From: an uncultured Marinococcus sp.
GTDB taxonomy: Bacteria > Bacillota > Bacilli > Bacillales > Marinococcaceae
Reading direction: 5' to 3'
Assembly (NCBI RefSeq): GCF_947493875.1
Contig: NZ_CANLSU010000004.1
Span: 248,001 to 312,000, forward strand
Length of the DNA: 64,000 nt
Shown here: piece after piece, positions 33,615 to 42,207 of the stretch
Layout of the letters: each line of letters begins with the position of its first letter
Numbering within the stretch: the first letter of the stretch is position 1
The notes under the pieces: generated by a model
What the model was told of the DNA's origin: nothing
The model's input: only the letters and a program-made list of their open reading frames with translations
Database searches by the model: none
Program-made: the position numbers and the translations under genes

Positions 33615-34895
33615 TTATGCTCCTGTTCTTTCCGAAGAATTGTCTGTAGTAGGCTGCACGTTTTCCGGATAACCGTATGCACCGTGCTCACTCATATCAA
33701 GACCCATGATTTCTTCTTCCTCCGATACGCGCAGTCCGCCGATAATCGATTTCGTAATTAAGAGCAGAATGTACGAAGCAATAAATGCAAACAGCCCGCA
33801 CGCTACGACGCTGATAATTTGTACACCAAGCTGGGTTAACCCGCCGCCGTAAAACAATCCGGCACGGCCGCCGTTCATTTCAGCAAGCTGTGGTGTAGCA
33901 AAGAAACCGGTTGAAATTGTTCCCCAGGCGCCGGCCATACCGTGCACTGAAAGGGCAAAAATCGGATCGTCGATGTTGCGTTTTTCAAAGAAACGAACGC
34001 TGAAGAAGCAGAGCATACCGCCAATTGCACCGATAACCACGGAAGCCCATGGAGCTACAAATGCGCAGGAAGCAGTAATTGCTACAAGACCTGCAAGGGC
34101 TCCGTTAAGCATGCTTGGTACGTCTGCTTTTCCAAGCACCGCCCAGGCAATCAGAAGTGCTGCAAAAGCACCCGCTGCAGCGGCAAGCTGTGTATTCATA
34201 GAAACGTAGCCAAAGAATCCGTCTGCTACTCCAAATGTACTGGCTCCGTTAAAGCCGAACCAGCCGACCCACAGCAGTAGTACACCTAAAGCAGTGAAGA
34301 CCTGGTTGTGGCCTGGAAGATTGTTAACTGAACCATCTTTATTGTATTTCCCAATACGCGGCTTAAGTAAAATCGTTGCCGCAAGAGCGCCCATCGCACC
34401 AGTGAGGTGGACTACTGTGGAACCGGCAAAGTCCTGTTTGCCAAGGCCGGAAATCCAGCCGCCGCCCCAGATCCAGTGTGCAACTACCGGATATACAATG
34501 GCAGAGAATAATATAGCGAATACTACGTAAGCAGCAAGCTTTGCACGTTCAGCGAACCCGCCAAAAGCAATCGTAAGGGCAATCGCCGCAAATGCCAGCT
34601 GGAAGATAAAGTCAACAGCAGGCGTTAAACCGTCTGCCGTGCTTGCATCTCCGTAAAAGAAGTTCGACATTCCAATAATGCCTCCGACATCATTACCGTA
34701 AATAAAACCGTACCCGACAGCCCAGAAGACAAGCGAGGAAATTCCCAGTGTAAAGATTGTTTTTCCTGCAATGTGACCCGCGTTTTTCATCCGGGTCGAA
34801 CCTGCTTCCAATAGAATAAATCCACCCTGCATAAGAATAACTAAAATAAATCCAATCATAACCCAAAGGTTATCAAGCAATACTATCGGATCCAC
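33615..34895 (-). CDS. amtB: Ammonium transporter AmtB/NrgA
   Basis: A 426-residue channel with eleven predicted helices. Amt signatures include LWVMIGFILVILMQGGFILL, DFAGSTVVHLTGAMGALAAT, and LLLWVGWFGFNGASTFG; the paired His of the pore are in VVHLTG and SVHGMAGAWG. The start is GTG at 34895 behind AGAGGGGG; upstream in-frame codons lack a ribosome binding site. It takes up ammonium when nitrogen is scarce. A perfect TnrA/GlnR box lies about 105 bp upstream of the start codon. In B. subtilis the next gene is the PII gene glnK; here it is a DUF294 nucleotidyltransferase. Confidence 0.95.
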   Translation of the reverse strand: MDPIVLLDNLWVMIGFILVILMQGGFILLEAGSTRMKNAGHIAGKTIFTLGISSLVFWAVGYGFIYGNDVGGIIGMSNFFYGDASTADGLTPAVDFIFQLAFAAIALTIAFGGFAERAKLAAYVVFAILFSAIVYPVVAHWIWGGGWISGLGKQDFAGSTVVHLTGAMGALAATILLKPRIGKYNKDGSVNNLPGHNQVFTALGVLLLWVGWFGFNGASTFGVADGFFGYVSMNTQLAAAAGAFAALLIAWAVLGKADVPSMLNGALAGLVAITASCAFVAPWASVVIGAIGGMLCFFSVRFFEKRNIDDPIFALSVHGMAGAWGTISTGFFATPQLAEMNGGRAGLFYGGGLTQLGVQIISVVACGLFAFIASYILLLITKSIIGGLRVSEEEEIMGLDMSEHGAYGYPENVQPTTDNSSERTGA

Positions 34896-34964
34896 ATTTT
34901 TTCCCCCTCTGTTATTATCGTGCAAGATTCATGTGAACTTAGTTAACATCTTGCGTTAAATAGT

Positions 34965-34970
34965 ATTTTA
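34965..34970 (-). promoter_or_regulatory. Putative -10 element of amtB
   Basis: TAAAAT on the minus strand has no good -35 box, as expected for an activator-dependent promoter. The TnrA box centre lies about 49 bp upstream of the implied start. Apart from this, the TnrA box and the AbrB-family gene terminator, the 334-bp gap at 34896-35229 holds nothing else that I can support. Confidence 0.45.
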
Positions 34971-34998
34971 CCGTTTAAATTTTCAGAATCTAGTATTA

Positions 34999-35015
34999 TG
35001 TAAGATAATCTTACA
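34999..35015. promoter_or_regulatory. TnrA/GlnR box upstream of amtB
   Basis: TGTAAGATAATCTTACA is a perfect 17-bp palindrome and matches TGTNAN7TNACA exactly. Confidence 0.88.
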
Positions 35016-35169
35016 CAGAAATATCGGCTTTGTTATTTAAAAATTCGAAAAGCCAGTGATATATAAGGGGTTCAAAAGGTTTACTTTTTTACGAAATATT
35101 TTTGCTTTCATGATTTTTGAAAGCGTTATCGTAAAATAACAGCCTTTTTTGTGCCAGTACCTTTTCCCA

Positions 35170-35203
35170 AAAATAATAAAGACGATAAAATTAATTATCG
35201 TCC
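35170..35203 (-). terminator. Terminator of the AbrB-family gene
   Basis: The stem GACGATAA/TTATCGTC is followed by TTTATTATTTTT on the minus strand. Confidence 0.8.
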
Positions 35204-35229
35204 CAGCTGTTTATTTCTATTCGATTATG

Positions 35230-36279
35230 CTATACAGACTGTTTTTGAATCAGCTTCTGAAGCAGGCGTACAAAAAACGGGAGGCAGATAAATAAAACGA
35301 GCACTCTTATAATATGAAGACTCGACACAAGCGTCGGTTCAAGATTTAAAGCAATCGCTGTACTGCTCATCTCTGCAGCCCCTGCCGGAACTGTGCTGAG
35401 CAGACTCGTTACGTACGGCAGTCCGGTCGCCGCATGAAACAGCAGTGCAAGCAGAAGGCTGAAAATAAAGTAAAACCCAAGAAGCACCGCGCTCGGCCGC
35501 CCAATCTCTTTTAGTTTGTAAAAGGTCGGACGGTCAAAACGAATACCGACCATCGCTCCGAGCAGGGCCTGACCGCTCCCGCCGATAACAGATGGCAGCC
35601 CATTGTCTGTTGTCACCACCCAGTGCCCCACTATAAATCCAATAATTAACCCATAAAACAGTGTTCCCGCCGGCACTTTATACAAATAATAAAGCAGGAC
35701 TGTCACCGCAACGCAGATGCCAAACACTCCCATTACCACTGGGGAAACCTCGGCCATCGACGGTCCGGCACTGCCCATCGAACCGATGTCGGCTGGTGTC
35801 GTAAGACCAATAAAAATTGGTATTGTTAATACAAACAGCGTTATTCGCGTAGTGTGAAACGCAGCAACCATCCGGTTATCCGCTCCGTAATCGCTGCTTA
35901 GGCCGATCACCTCCGAAGCCCCGCCCGGCACACAGCAAAAGTAAGCCGTCAGCGGATCCAGGTCTGTCCAGCGGTTCATCAGCCAGCCGAGACCAACCCC
36001 GAGCGCCATCGTTAAGCTGAGCGTAAGGATCAGCGGAAAAATATACTGTCCCAGAAGAGCAAAGATGCCGGGCTCCATCATGAAACCTATGTTGCAGCCA
36101 ATGAGGGCGAGAACGGTGCGGAACGGCCAGCCATCAAACACAAGCCGTTTGTAAGACATGCCGCAGGCTATACCTGTCACGAGCCCGCCAAGCAGCCATC
36201 CTGCCGGCAGCTGTAAGTAGGAAAACAAGCCGCCTGTTAATACAGCAGCTGCCAATAAGAGAAGTTTTGTCCGCTTCAT
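35230..36279 (-). CDS. AbrB-family (COG3180) integral membrane protein
   Basis: A 349-residue protein with about ten helices in two repeats. It has YLQLPAGWLLGGLVTGIACG, the motif AYFCCVPGGASEVIGLSSDY, and its second-half counterpart LLSTVPAGAAEMSSTAIALN. This matches the membrane AbrB duplication family, sometimes annotated as ammonia monooxygenase-like or regulator; these labels are misleading and the function is unknown. It is unrelated to the transition-state DNA-binding protein AbrB. The start used (36279) is the second of two adjacent ATGs behind GAAGG. Monocistronic with its own terminator. Confidence 0.85.
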   Translation of the reverse strand: MKRTKLLLLAAAVLTGGLFSYLQLPAGWLLGGLVTGIACGMSYKRLVFDGWPFRTVLALIGCNIGFMMEPGIFALLGQYIFPLILTLSLTMALGVGLGWLMNRWTDLDPLTAYFCCVPGGASEVIGLSSDYGADNRMVAAFHTTRITLFVLTIPIFIGLTTPADIGSMGSAGPSMAEVSPVVMGVFGICVAVTVLLYYLYKVPAGTLFYGLIIGFIVGHWVVTTDNGLPSVIGGSGQALLGAMVGIRFDRPTFYKLKEIGRPSAVLLGFYFIFSLLLALLFHAATGLPYVTSLLSTVPAGAAEMSSTAIALNLEPTLVSSLHIIRVLVLFICLPFFVRLLQKLIQKQSV

Positions 36280-36458
36280 CATGATGCCTTCTTTCTTCAT
36301 TCATCCATATCAGTTAACATTATAGCATCCTGATAAAATTGAAAAACCTTCCTGCTATTTCCTGCATTAATTGCATTTTATTCACAGCATAGGTGTTTAA
36401 GCAGAAATGACGAAGGTTATACAAAAGGTATTATTTGCTAAAAGGAGGAAACAAATAT

Positions 36459-36947
36459 ATGACTGCCGGCATTTACAACATCGACGCCGTCCAGGCCGAT
36501 GGCACAGAAAAAAAGCTGAACGAGTACAAGGGAGAGGTGCTGCTGATTGTCAACACTGCTTCCGAATGCGGATTCACCCCGCAGTACGAAGAATTGGAGG
36601 AGCTGTATCAACGCTACAAAAACCGTGGTTTTCAGGTGCTCGGCTTTCCTTCGAACGACTTTGGCGGCCAGGAGCCGGACACAATTCAAAATATTACAGA
36701 ATTCTGCGAAACCAATTACGGGGTCAGCTTTGATATTTTTGATAAGGTCCATGCCAAAGGAAACGAAAAACACCCGCTGTTTGACTGGCTCCTGGAGCAG
36801 ACCAGCCCGGACCGTGAGATCGAATGGAATTTTGAAAAGTTCCTTGTTTCCCGCCGCGGCGAAGTTCTCGGCAGCTTCAAAAGCAGCACAAAGCCAACCG
36901 ATCCGCAAATAACGGCCATGATTGAAACAGGCCTTCAGCAATCTTAA
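36459..36947 (+). CDS. Glutathione peroxidase-family thiol peroxidase
   Basis: A 162-residue cytosolic peroxidase. Cys37 (VNTASECGFTPQYEELEELY) replaces selenocysteine, Gln71 is in FGGQEPD, and the Trp/Asn pair is in EIEWNFEKFLV, completing the catalytic tetrad. Bacillus members (BsaA) normally use thioredoxin or other thiols to reduce hydroperoxides. Start behind AAAGGAGG. Monocistronic; no PerR box recognised upstream. Confidence 0.93.
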   Translation: MTAGIYNIDAVQADGTEKKLNEYKGEVLLIVNTASECGFTPQYEELEELYQRYKNRGFQVLGFPSNDFGGQEPDTIQNITEFCETNYGVSFDIFDKVHAKGNEKHPLFDWLLEQTSPDREIEWNFEKFLVSRRGEVLGSFKSSTKPTDPQITAMIETGLQQS

Positions 36948-36960
36948 GAATGGAGAACAT

Positions 36961-36998
36961 AAAAAAGCAGCCGGCATATCCGCTATACCGGCTGCTTT
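36961..36998. terminator. Bidirectional terminator between gpx and the aldo/keto reductase
   Basis: The stem AAAAGCAGCCGG/CCGGCTGCTTT lies between convergent genes. Confidence 0.85.
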
Positions 36999-37004
36999 AC
37001 TTCG

Positions 37005-37847
37005 TTATTTTGTCGTTGATGCGTAATCGAACTCATCCGGGTGCAGACCGTAACGGGCATTTTCATTCATGCCGTTGATCGTATCCATATCCTTCGTATC
37101 GAGTTCAAAATCGAATACTTCTGCATTGGACCGGATCCGTTCGGCTGTAACAGATTTAGGAATAGATACAACCTTATTTTGAAGCGCCCAACGCACTAGA
37201 ACCTGTGCCGGTGTCTTGCCGTGCTTATCAGCAATTTCCTTCACCGCATCATGGTCAAGAAGGTCCCCTTTGCCAAGCGGTCTCCAGCCTTCAAGCTGAA
37301 TATCATGGCTTTGGCAGTATTCCAGCAGTGCTTTTTGGAAAAGGCGCGGGTGAAACTCCACCTGGTTCAACATCGGTGTAATTTCTGCCGTTTTCAGCAG
37401 TTCTTCAAGATGCTGGTCGGTAAAGTTACTGACTCCTATCGCACGCACTTTGCCGTCTTTATAAAGCTTTTCGAGTGCCCCCCATGTTTCCTTGAACTTT
37501 CCAGGAACCGGCCAATGGATCAAATAAAGGTCCACTACATCGACGCCGAGTTTTTTACGGGAGCGCTCAAAGGCTTCCAACGCTTCGTCAAAGCCATGTT
37601 CGTTATTCCAGAGCTTTGTGGTAATAAATAATTCATCACGCGGCACTCCGCTTTCCTGAATCGCTTCTCCGACGCTTTCTTCGTTGTCATAAAAAGAAGC
37701 GGTGTCAATCGAGCGGTAGCCTGCCTCCAGGGCGGTTAAAACAGCATTTTTTACTTCATCGCCTTTTTCCGCCTGATAGACGCCAAGGCCCAGCCACGGC
37801 ATTTTTACTCCGTTTGCTAACGTTGTTACAGATGTTTGAATACTCAT
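37005..37847 (-). CDS. Aldo/keto reductase (glyoxal reductase-like, YvgN/YtbE family)
   Basis: A 280-residue TIM-barrel NADPH-dependent reductase. It has [20 protein letters not shown], the catalytic Asp and Tyr in [17 protein letters not shown], Lys in [12 protein letters not shown], the His in [18 protein letters not shown], and the cofactor loop [17 protein letters not shown]. It should reduce aldehydes such as methylglyoxal. The start at 37847 overlaps the ung stop codon (ATGA), so it is translationally coupled to ung. The ung-reductase pairing is unusual; in B. subtilis ung is followed by ywdI. Confidence 0.92.
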   Translation of the reverse strand: MSIQTSVTTLANGVKMPWLGLGVYQAEKGDEVKNAVLTALEAGYRSIDTASFYDNEESVGEAIQESGVPRDELFITTKLWNNEHGFDEALEAFERSRKKLGVDVVDLYLIHWPVPGKFKETWGALEKLYKDGKVRAIGVSNFTDQHLEELLKTAEITPMLNQVEFHPRLFQKALLEYCQSHDIQLEGWRPLGKGDLLDHDAVKEIADKHGKTPAQVLVRWALQNKVVSIPKSVTAERIRSNAEVFDFELDTKDMDTINGMNENARYGLHPDEFDYASTTK

Positions 37848-38533
37848 GTACGATCTTCCTCCTCTGTTGGAATACACCAGTCAATTTCCGGACGGCCCGC
37901 TTCTTTTAAAAACTGATTTGCTTTTGAAAACGGGCGGCTTCCGAAGAAGCCTTTATTGGCCGAAAACGGACTCGGGTGTGGTGATTTAATGACTAAATGG
38001 TGTTCATTTGTAATAAGCTCTTCCTTTGCCTGAGCATGACGTCCCCACAAAATAAAGACAACAGGATACTCTTTTTCATTTGTCTGCCGTATTACTTCAT
38101 TTGTGAAGGTTTCCCATCCTTTTCCTTTGTGCGAATTTGCTTCTCCTTTTCGCACCGTAAGTACTGTATTCAGCAGAAGCACTCCCTGCTTTGCCCAGGA
38201 AACGAGAGATCCGTGACCCGGTTTTTCACAGCCCAGATCTTCTTCCAGCTCTGCATGAATGTTTTTCAGCGATGGCGGGATGGAAACATCCGGGTTTACT
38301 GAAAAGCTTAGCCCGTGGGCCTGCTTTGGGCCGTGGTAGGGATCCTGACCGAGAATAACCACCTTTGTATTCTCATAGCCTGTATAATGCAGCGCGTTAA
38401 AGATGTCGTGCATGTCAGGATACACGGTTTTCTCCTGGTATTCCTTTTTTAAAAACTCCCGCAGCTCCTGATAGTACTCTTTATCGAATTCCTTTTCGAG
38501 TACAGGAGCCCAGTCATTCTGCAGAATTTCCAT
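37844..38533 (-). CDS. ung: Uracil-DNA glycosylase
   Basis: A 229-residue family 1 enzyme removing uracil from DNA. The catalytic water-activating motif is GQDPYH (62-67, Asp64), with GLSFSVN for uracil stacking, [10 protein letters not shown], and [20 protein letters not shown] with the catalytic His. Length is normal. The stop overlaps the start of the aldo/keto reductase gene. Confidence 0.97.
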   Translation of the reverse strand: MEILQNDWAPVLEKEFDKEYYQELREFLKKEYQEKTVYPDMHDIFNALHYTGYENTKVVILGQDPYHGPKQAHGLSFSVNPDVSIPPSLKNIHAELEEDLGCEKPGHGSLVSWAKQGVLLLNTVLTVRKGEANSHKGKGWETFTNEVIRQTNEKEYPVVFILWGRHAQAKEELITNEHHLVIKSPHPSPFSANKGFFGSRPFSKANQFLKEAGRPEIDWCIPTEEEDRT

Positions 38534-38733
38534 AGCCGCGTCGACTCCTTCGCCTGCTGATTTCTTTCACTAAATGCTCTACGTCATTAATATCCTTTTT
38601 TTAGAAAGGTCAAACGTAAGGAGTCCTGGAATTGTCAATAGAATGCCACGCCTATTGATTGTTTTTACTGCATGGCCGCGTTACGATAAAATTAACATTA
38701 ACGTGAGTCAGGAAAGCGAAGGAGCGGCAGGCC

Positions 38734-39006
38734 ATGAATGATACTAATACAGCGGTAAAACAGCCGAGCAGCATTAAAGCCATCATTTCTTTAGTACTAG
38801 GTTTTGATGCGTTTATTTTTCTTGTAATTCTTTTTCCCTTCAGCCTGATCTTCGGCATTATTGGGCTGTGGGTAGGTATTAAAGCATTAAAGGATATAAA
38901 AAACAATCATTACCGCGGCAGAAAAGCAGCTTTGGCTGGAGTAATTTTCAGCTTAATTGGAATGATAACAGGAGCTGTTATTACGTTTAATGTATTCATA
39001 TTGTAA
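38734..39006 (+). CDS. DUF4190 family small membrane protein
   Basis: A 90-residue protein with two hydrophobic helices (ISLVLGFDAFIFLVILFPFS and GVIFSLIGMITGAVITFNVF) connected by a basic loop with GIKALKDIKNNHYRGRKAAL, characteristic of DUF4190. Function unknown; the domain is often found in envelope proteins. It starts behind GAAGGAG and ends at a strong terminator; monocistronic. Confidence 0.85.
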   Translation: MNDTNTAVKQPSSIKAIISLVLGFDAFIFLVILFPFSLIFGIIGLWVGIKALKDIKNNHYRGRKAALAGVIFSLIGMITGAVITFNVFIL

Positions 39007-39013
39007 TAAAATA

Positions 39014-39057
39014 TCGGCGCCGGCAGGCCTGAAAACTCCTGCAGGCGCCGAATTTTT
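39014..39057. terminator. Bidirectional terminator between the DUF4190 gene and rlmH
   Basis: The stem TCGGCGCC...GGCGCCGA has additional inner pairing (GCAGG/CCTGC) and is followed by AATTTTTG. Confidence 0.8.
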
Positions 39058-39091
39058 GTGCCGAAAATAAAAAGCGCTTTTTACATTCCTT

Positions 39092-39571
39092 TTATTTATG
39101 ATAAGGACTCCCAGCATTAATCTGGACTGCACGGTAGATCTGCTCTGTAAGCATCAGGCGTATTAATTGGTGCGGAAAAGTTAATGCGGAAAACGACCAT
39201 TTAAAATCAGCCCGTTTTAACACTTCCCCAGATAGACCGAGAGAGCCGCCGATGACAAAAACGATGGTGCTCGTTCCCTGGACGGCCAGATCCTGGAAGG
39301 TTGCAGCCAGCTGTTCAGAAGAAATCATTCTGCCTCCCGGATCGAGAGCAATCACGTATCCACGTTCGGGAATCTTTTTGAGAATGCGCTCACCCTCTGT
39401 GTCCTTTACCTGCTCATTTTCCTTCTCACTGGCCTGCTCGGGTGTTTTTTTATCCTTTACTTCAACAATTTCCACTGAGCCCTGCCTGCTCAGTCTTTTT
39501 TTATATTCTGCGATTCCTTCATTGATAAATGCTTCTTTGCATTTTCCGACAGCGACAATTAATATATTCAC
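39092..39571 (-). CDS. rlmH: 23S rRNA pseudouridine1915 N3-methyltransferase RlmH
   Basis: A 159-residue SPOUT methyltransferase. It starts MNILIVAVGKCKEAF from a GTG at 39571 behind GGAGGGGG; an in-frame extension upstream has no ribosome binding site. SAM-binding knot segments are YVIALDPGGRMISSEQLAAT, TIVFVIGGSLGLSGEVL and the C-terminal FSALTFPHQLIRLMLTEQIY. It methylates the pseudouridine in helix 69 of 23S rRNA. The B. subtilis orthologue (yydA) is in the same place after the wal operon and htrC. Confidence 0.96.
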   Translation of the reverse strand: MNILIVAVGKCKEAFINEGIAEYKKRLSRQGSVEIVEVKDKKTPEQASEKENEQVKDTEGERILKKIPERGYVIALDPGGRMISSEQLAATFQDLAVQGTSTIVFVIGGSLGLSGEVLKRADFKWSFSALTFPHQLIRLMLTEQIYRAVQINAGSPYHK

Positions 39572-39595
39572 AGGTCTTATCCCCCTCCAAATTAT

Positions 39596-39890
39596 TTTTC
39601 CACAGAAATTGTCCACATATTCACAAGTAAAATATCCTAAATTGTCACAGCAAATTCTGCTTTTTCTTTACAATACTCACAGGCTGTGGACATTTTTTGG
39701 TTTTCATCCACAATATTATCCACAGACGGGGCCCTCCCCTCTCCTTTTTCCACTGCGTCATCCAACGCTTCTTCTATATGCTCTCTACAGCACTGTATCA
39801 ACGGTTTACCCTTCTTTCTTCATGCAAATTTTTCCGCATTTATTGTAGCATATCTTCTCTTTATTTCGTTCATGTTTATATTTATCCACA
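39596..39890. promoter_or_regulatory. DnaA-box cluster in the rlmH-htrC gap
   Basis: In a 353-bp gene-free stretch there are two perfect TTATCCACA boxes (39716-39724, 39882-39890) and near matches at 39596 (TTTTCCACA), 39609 (TTGTCCACA), 39685 (reverse, ATGTCCACA) and 39704 (TCATCCACA). A further TGTGGATGC lies at 39934 in the end of htrC. B. subtilis has, as I recall, a DnaA-box cluster at the same gene (yydA). Confidence 0.65.
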
Positions 39891-39917
39891 AAAAAGGGCC
39901 TTCTAACGAAGGCCCCT
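39891..39917 (-). terminator. htrC terminator
   Basis: The stem GGGCCTTC/GAAGGCCC has a short loop and is followed by TTTTT on the minus strand. Confidence 0.85.
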
Positions 39918-39924
39918 GAATGCT

Positions 39925-41181
39925 TTATTCACCTGTGGATGCGGTCTGAGTTAATTCTATCTCCGCCGTCTGCTTTTCTCCGTCCCGGTAATACGTTATG
40001 GTGACTGTATCCCCGATCTCGGCACTATTATACAGATACTCCCGGAGATCGCTGCCTCCCTGGATCTCTTCACCGTCAATTTGAGTGATTACATCGTTTT
40101 GTTCAAGCCCTGCTTTCTGCGCATCAGAGTTTGGCTGAACCTGGGTCACGTACACTCCGTGATCTACATCTTCAGGAAGCCCCAGCTCCTCTGTCCAGTT
40201 GTAGCTGGATAGTTCAGAAATGGACTGAATAGCTACACCCAGCTGCGGGCGTTCTACTTCCCCGTCCTCTTCTAAATCCTCAATGATCGGCACTGCCACT
40301 GACGTTGGAATCGAAAACCCGATGCCCTCCACTGAAGACTGGGCAATTTTCATGGAATTAATTCCAATTACCTGGCCGGAGCTGTTAACTAAAGGACCAC
40401 CACTGTTACCCGGGTTAATCGCTGCATCCGTCTGCATAACATCTGCTTCCCAGTCATTCTGGCCGTCCCCGTTGTAATCCACAGGAATACTACGGTCTTT
40501 TGCGCTGATAATACCTTCAGTCACCGTCCGTGTTAAATCTGTGCCAAGCGGATTCCCAATAGCAATGGCCTGATCGCCCACCTGCAGGTCATCGGAGCTG
40601 CCAAAATCAGCTACGCTGTCAATCTGCCCGCCGTCTACTTTTAATACGGCCAGATCGGTATAAGGGTCAGTACCAACAATCTCTGCATCAAGCCGGGTGT
40701 CATCCTCCAGACTGATTTCTACAGAGTTTGCTCCTTCCACTACGTGGTTGTTGGTAACAATGAACGCTGAACCATTTTCCTTTTTGTAAATGACACCGGA
40801 GCCAGTGCCCTGTTCCACAGAGCCATCCTCCTGTTCTTCACTTCCCTGACTCCCCTGAATACCAGCGTTTTGTGCCTGAACCTGATTAAACACTCCGACT
40901 ACAGCCCCGGAAACTTCATTTGCCGCCGCTGTCACCGTTCCAGCTTCTGCACTGACTTCTTCTGTAGAGACGTCGGATCCGGAACCATTGTTCGATAAAT
41001 CCGCCGTCCCGTCGATGGTTTCAGTATTTTCCCCTGAAACAGAATCGTATATAAATGGTGCTGATACTGTCATTACCCCCGCACCAATAATTGCCCCCAC
41101 AAAGCCTGCGATACCTACATTTCTGCGACTTTTTCTATGCTGCTGGTTTTCCTTTTTTGCGTGGTCATTATAATAACCCAT
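39925..41181 (-). CDS. htrC: HtrA-type membrane-anchored serine protease (HtrC/YycK)
   Basis: A 418-residue protein. Basic cytoplasmic N-terminus, one membrane helix (about 22-45), a long acidic Ser/Gly/Glu linker, a trypsin-like domain with H146 (TNNHVVEGA), D176 (YTDLAVLKV) and S260 (INPGNSGGPLVNS), then one C-terminal PDZ domain (about 315-405). It degrades or refolds damaged proteins at the outer face of the membrane. The position after walJ matches B. subtilis yycK. A terminator before it separates it from the wal genes. Confidence 0.94.
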   Translation of the reverse strand: MGYYNDHAKKENQQHRKSRRNVGIAGFVGAIIGAGVMTVSAPFIYDSVSGENTETIDGTADLSNNGSGSDVSTEEVSAEAGTVTAAANEVSGAVVGVFNQVQAQNAGIQGSQGSEEQEDGSVEQGTGSGVIYKKENGSAFIVTNNHVVEGANSVEISLEDDTRLDAEIVGTDPYTDLAVLKVDGGQIDSVADFGSSDDLQVGDQAIAIGNPLGTDLTRTVTEGIISAKDRSIPVDYNGDGQNDWEADVMQTDAAINPGNSGGPLVNSSGQVIGINSMKIAQSSVEGIGFSIPTSVAVPIIEDLEEDGEVERPQLGVAIQSISELSSYNWTEELGLPEDVDHGVYVTQVQPNSDAQKAGLEQNDVITQIDGEEIQGGSDLREYLYNSAEIGDTVTITYYRDGEKQTAEIELTQTASTGE

Positions 41182-41301
41182 AATCCGACACTTCCTTTTT
41201 CATAAGATACCGGGACCTGCTCCAGTGCTTTTGACGCATATTGAAGTAAAGACCCTTTATCATACCCGTCTCGGGTGCCGGGATGTATTTTTATTGTACG
41301 A

Positions 41302-41340
41302 AGAAAAAGCACGCCCCGTCTAGTAAAAGGGCGTGCTTTT
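41302..41340 (-). terminator. Terminator of the walRKHIJ operon
   Basis: The stem AAAAGCACGCCC/GGGGCGTGCTTTTT lies just after walJ. Confidence 0.85.
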
Positions 41341-41394
41341 GATAATTTTTTACGTTTATGGAGAATACCCCGCAGGTGTACCACATTTCTTAGT

Positions 41395-42189
41395 TTAGAG
41401 CGTATGCAGACTCGTCGGAAGAAAGGGGTCCGTATCATAAAGGTGAAACGTATGGCCTATTCCTGTGTCCTCTTCCTCCAGTACCTGCTTCACCGTCATC
41501 CGTGCCAGGTCCTTCATGTTATTGTCCCGGCTTAAATGCGCGAGATAGATTCTGCTCGTCCGTTCTCCGACAATATCAGCGAGCGCGTAAGCGGAATCTT
41601 CATTTGACACGTGCCCGGAATCGCCAAGAATACGCTTTTTGACATTCCATGGATAGCGGCCCATACGAAGCAGGTTAATGTCATGATTTGATTCAAAAAT
41701 GTATGCATCGGCATTCTTGAGCGTGCCTTTAATCTGATCACTGACATATCCCATATCTGTGGCAAGCGCCAGCTTTTTTCCTTCGTGGTGAAACACGAAA
41801 AACATGGGATCTGCTGCATCGTGCGAAACGTGGAAAGGCTCAAGCTCAATATTGCCAAATGCAGCAGCCTGGTTTCGGTCCAGGTGAAATTTCTGTTCAA
41901 GGGGCACCTTGCCGATAAGCCCCTCCATGGCCTGCCATGTTTTTAAATTGGCATACACCGGCAGTTGGTATTTCCGGCTTAATACCCCGACACTTTTAAT
42001 ATGATCGCTGTGTTCGTGAGTGACTATCAGTGCGTCCAGAGCTGCCGGGTCCACGCCGATCGCATGTAAATTTTCCACTATTTTTTTGCCGCTCAGGCCT
42101 GCATCAATCAACAAACGCTGCTTCCCGGTCTGTACGTATATAGCATTGCCTGTACTGCCGCTGGCAAGTACGCTGAACTGCAGTGTCAT
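41395..42189 (-). CDS. walJ: Metallo-beta-lactamase-fold hydrolase WalJ (YycJ)
   Basis: A 264-residue protein with the metal-binding motif THEHSDHIKSVGV, a second His region in FHVSHDAADPMFF, ATDMGYVSD, and the C-terminal HLSRDNN. It belongs to the YycJ group of MBL-fold nucleases, implicated in DNA metabolism and coordination of cell division with replication. It begins 18 bp after walI and is the last gene of the wal operon. Confidence 0.95.
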   Translation of the reverse strand: MTLQFSVLASGSTGNAIYVQTGKQRLLIDAGLSGKKIVENLHAIGVDPAALDALIVTHEHSDHIKSVGVLSRKYQLPVYANLKTWQAMEGLIGKVPLEQKFHLDRNQAAAFGNIELEPFHVSHDAADPMFFVFHHEGKKLALATDMGYVSDQIKGTLKNADAYIFESNHDINLLRMGRYPWNVKKRILGDSGHVSNEDSAYALADIVGERTSRIYLAHLSRDNNMKDLARMTVKQVLEEEDTGIGHTFHLYDTDPFLPTSLHTL

Positions 42190-42207
42190 TCTATCCTCCT
42201 GCTTTCT

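Noticed and set aside
35118-35131. cre-like TGAAAGCGTTATCG between the AbrB-family gene and amtB
   Set aside because: The last position breaks the consensus, and it lies about 160 bp upstream of the amtB -10 and downstream of the other gene's terminator, so no promoter is placed to use it.
36438-36977. 179-codon frame antisense to the glutathione peroxidase
   Set aside because: It mirrors a well-conserved gene and has no ribosome binding site or recognisable domain.
39069-39084. AAAAAGCGCTTTTT palindrome after rlmH
   Set aside because: It looks like a cre or a short hairpin, but lies downstream of a gene next to a stronger terminator; taken as part of the termination region.
40406-40417. 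Near-palindrome TTACCCGGGTTA in htrC
   Set aside because: Outer bases do not match the Noc consensus, and the sequence is explained by coding around the conserved NPGNSGG motif.
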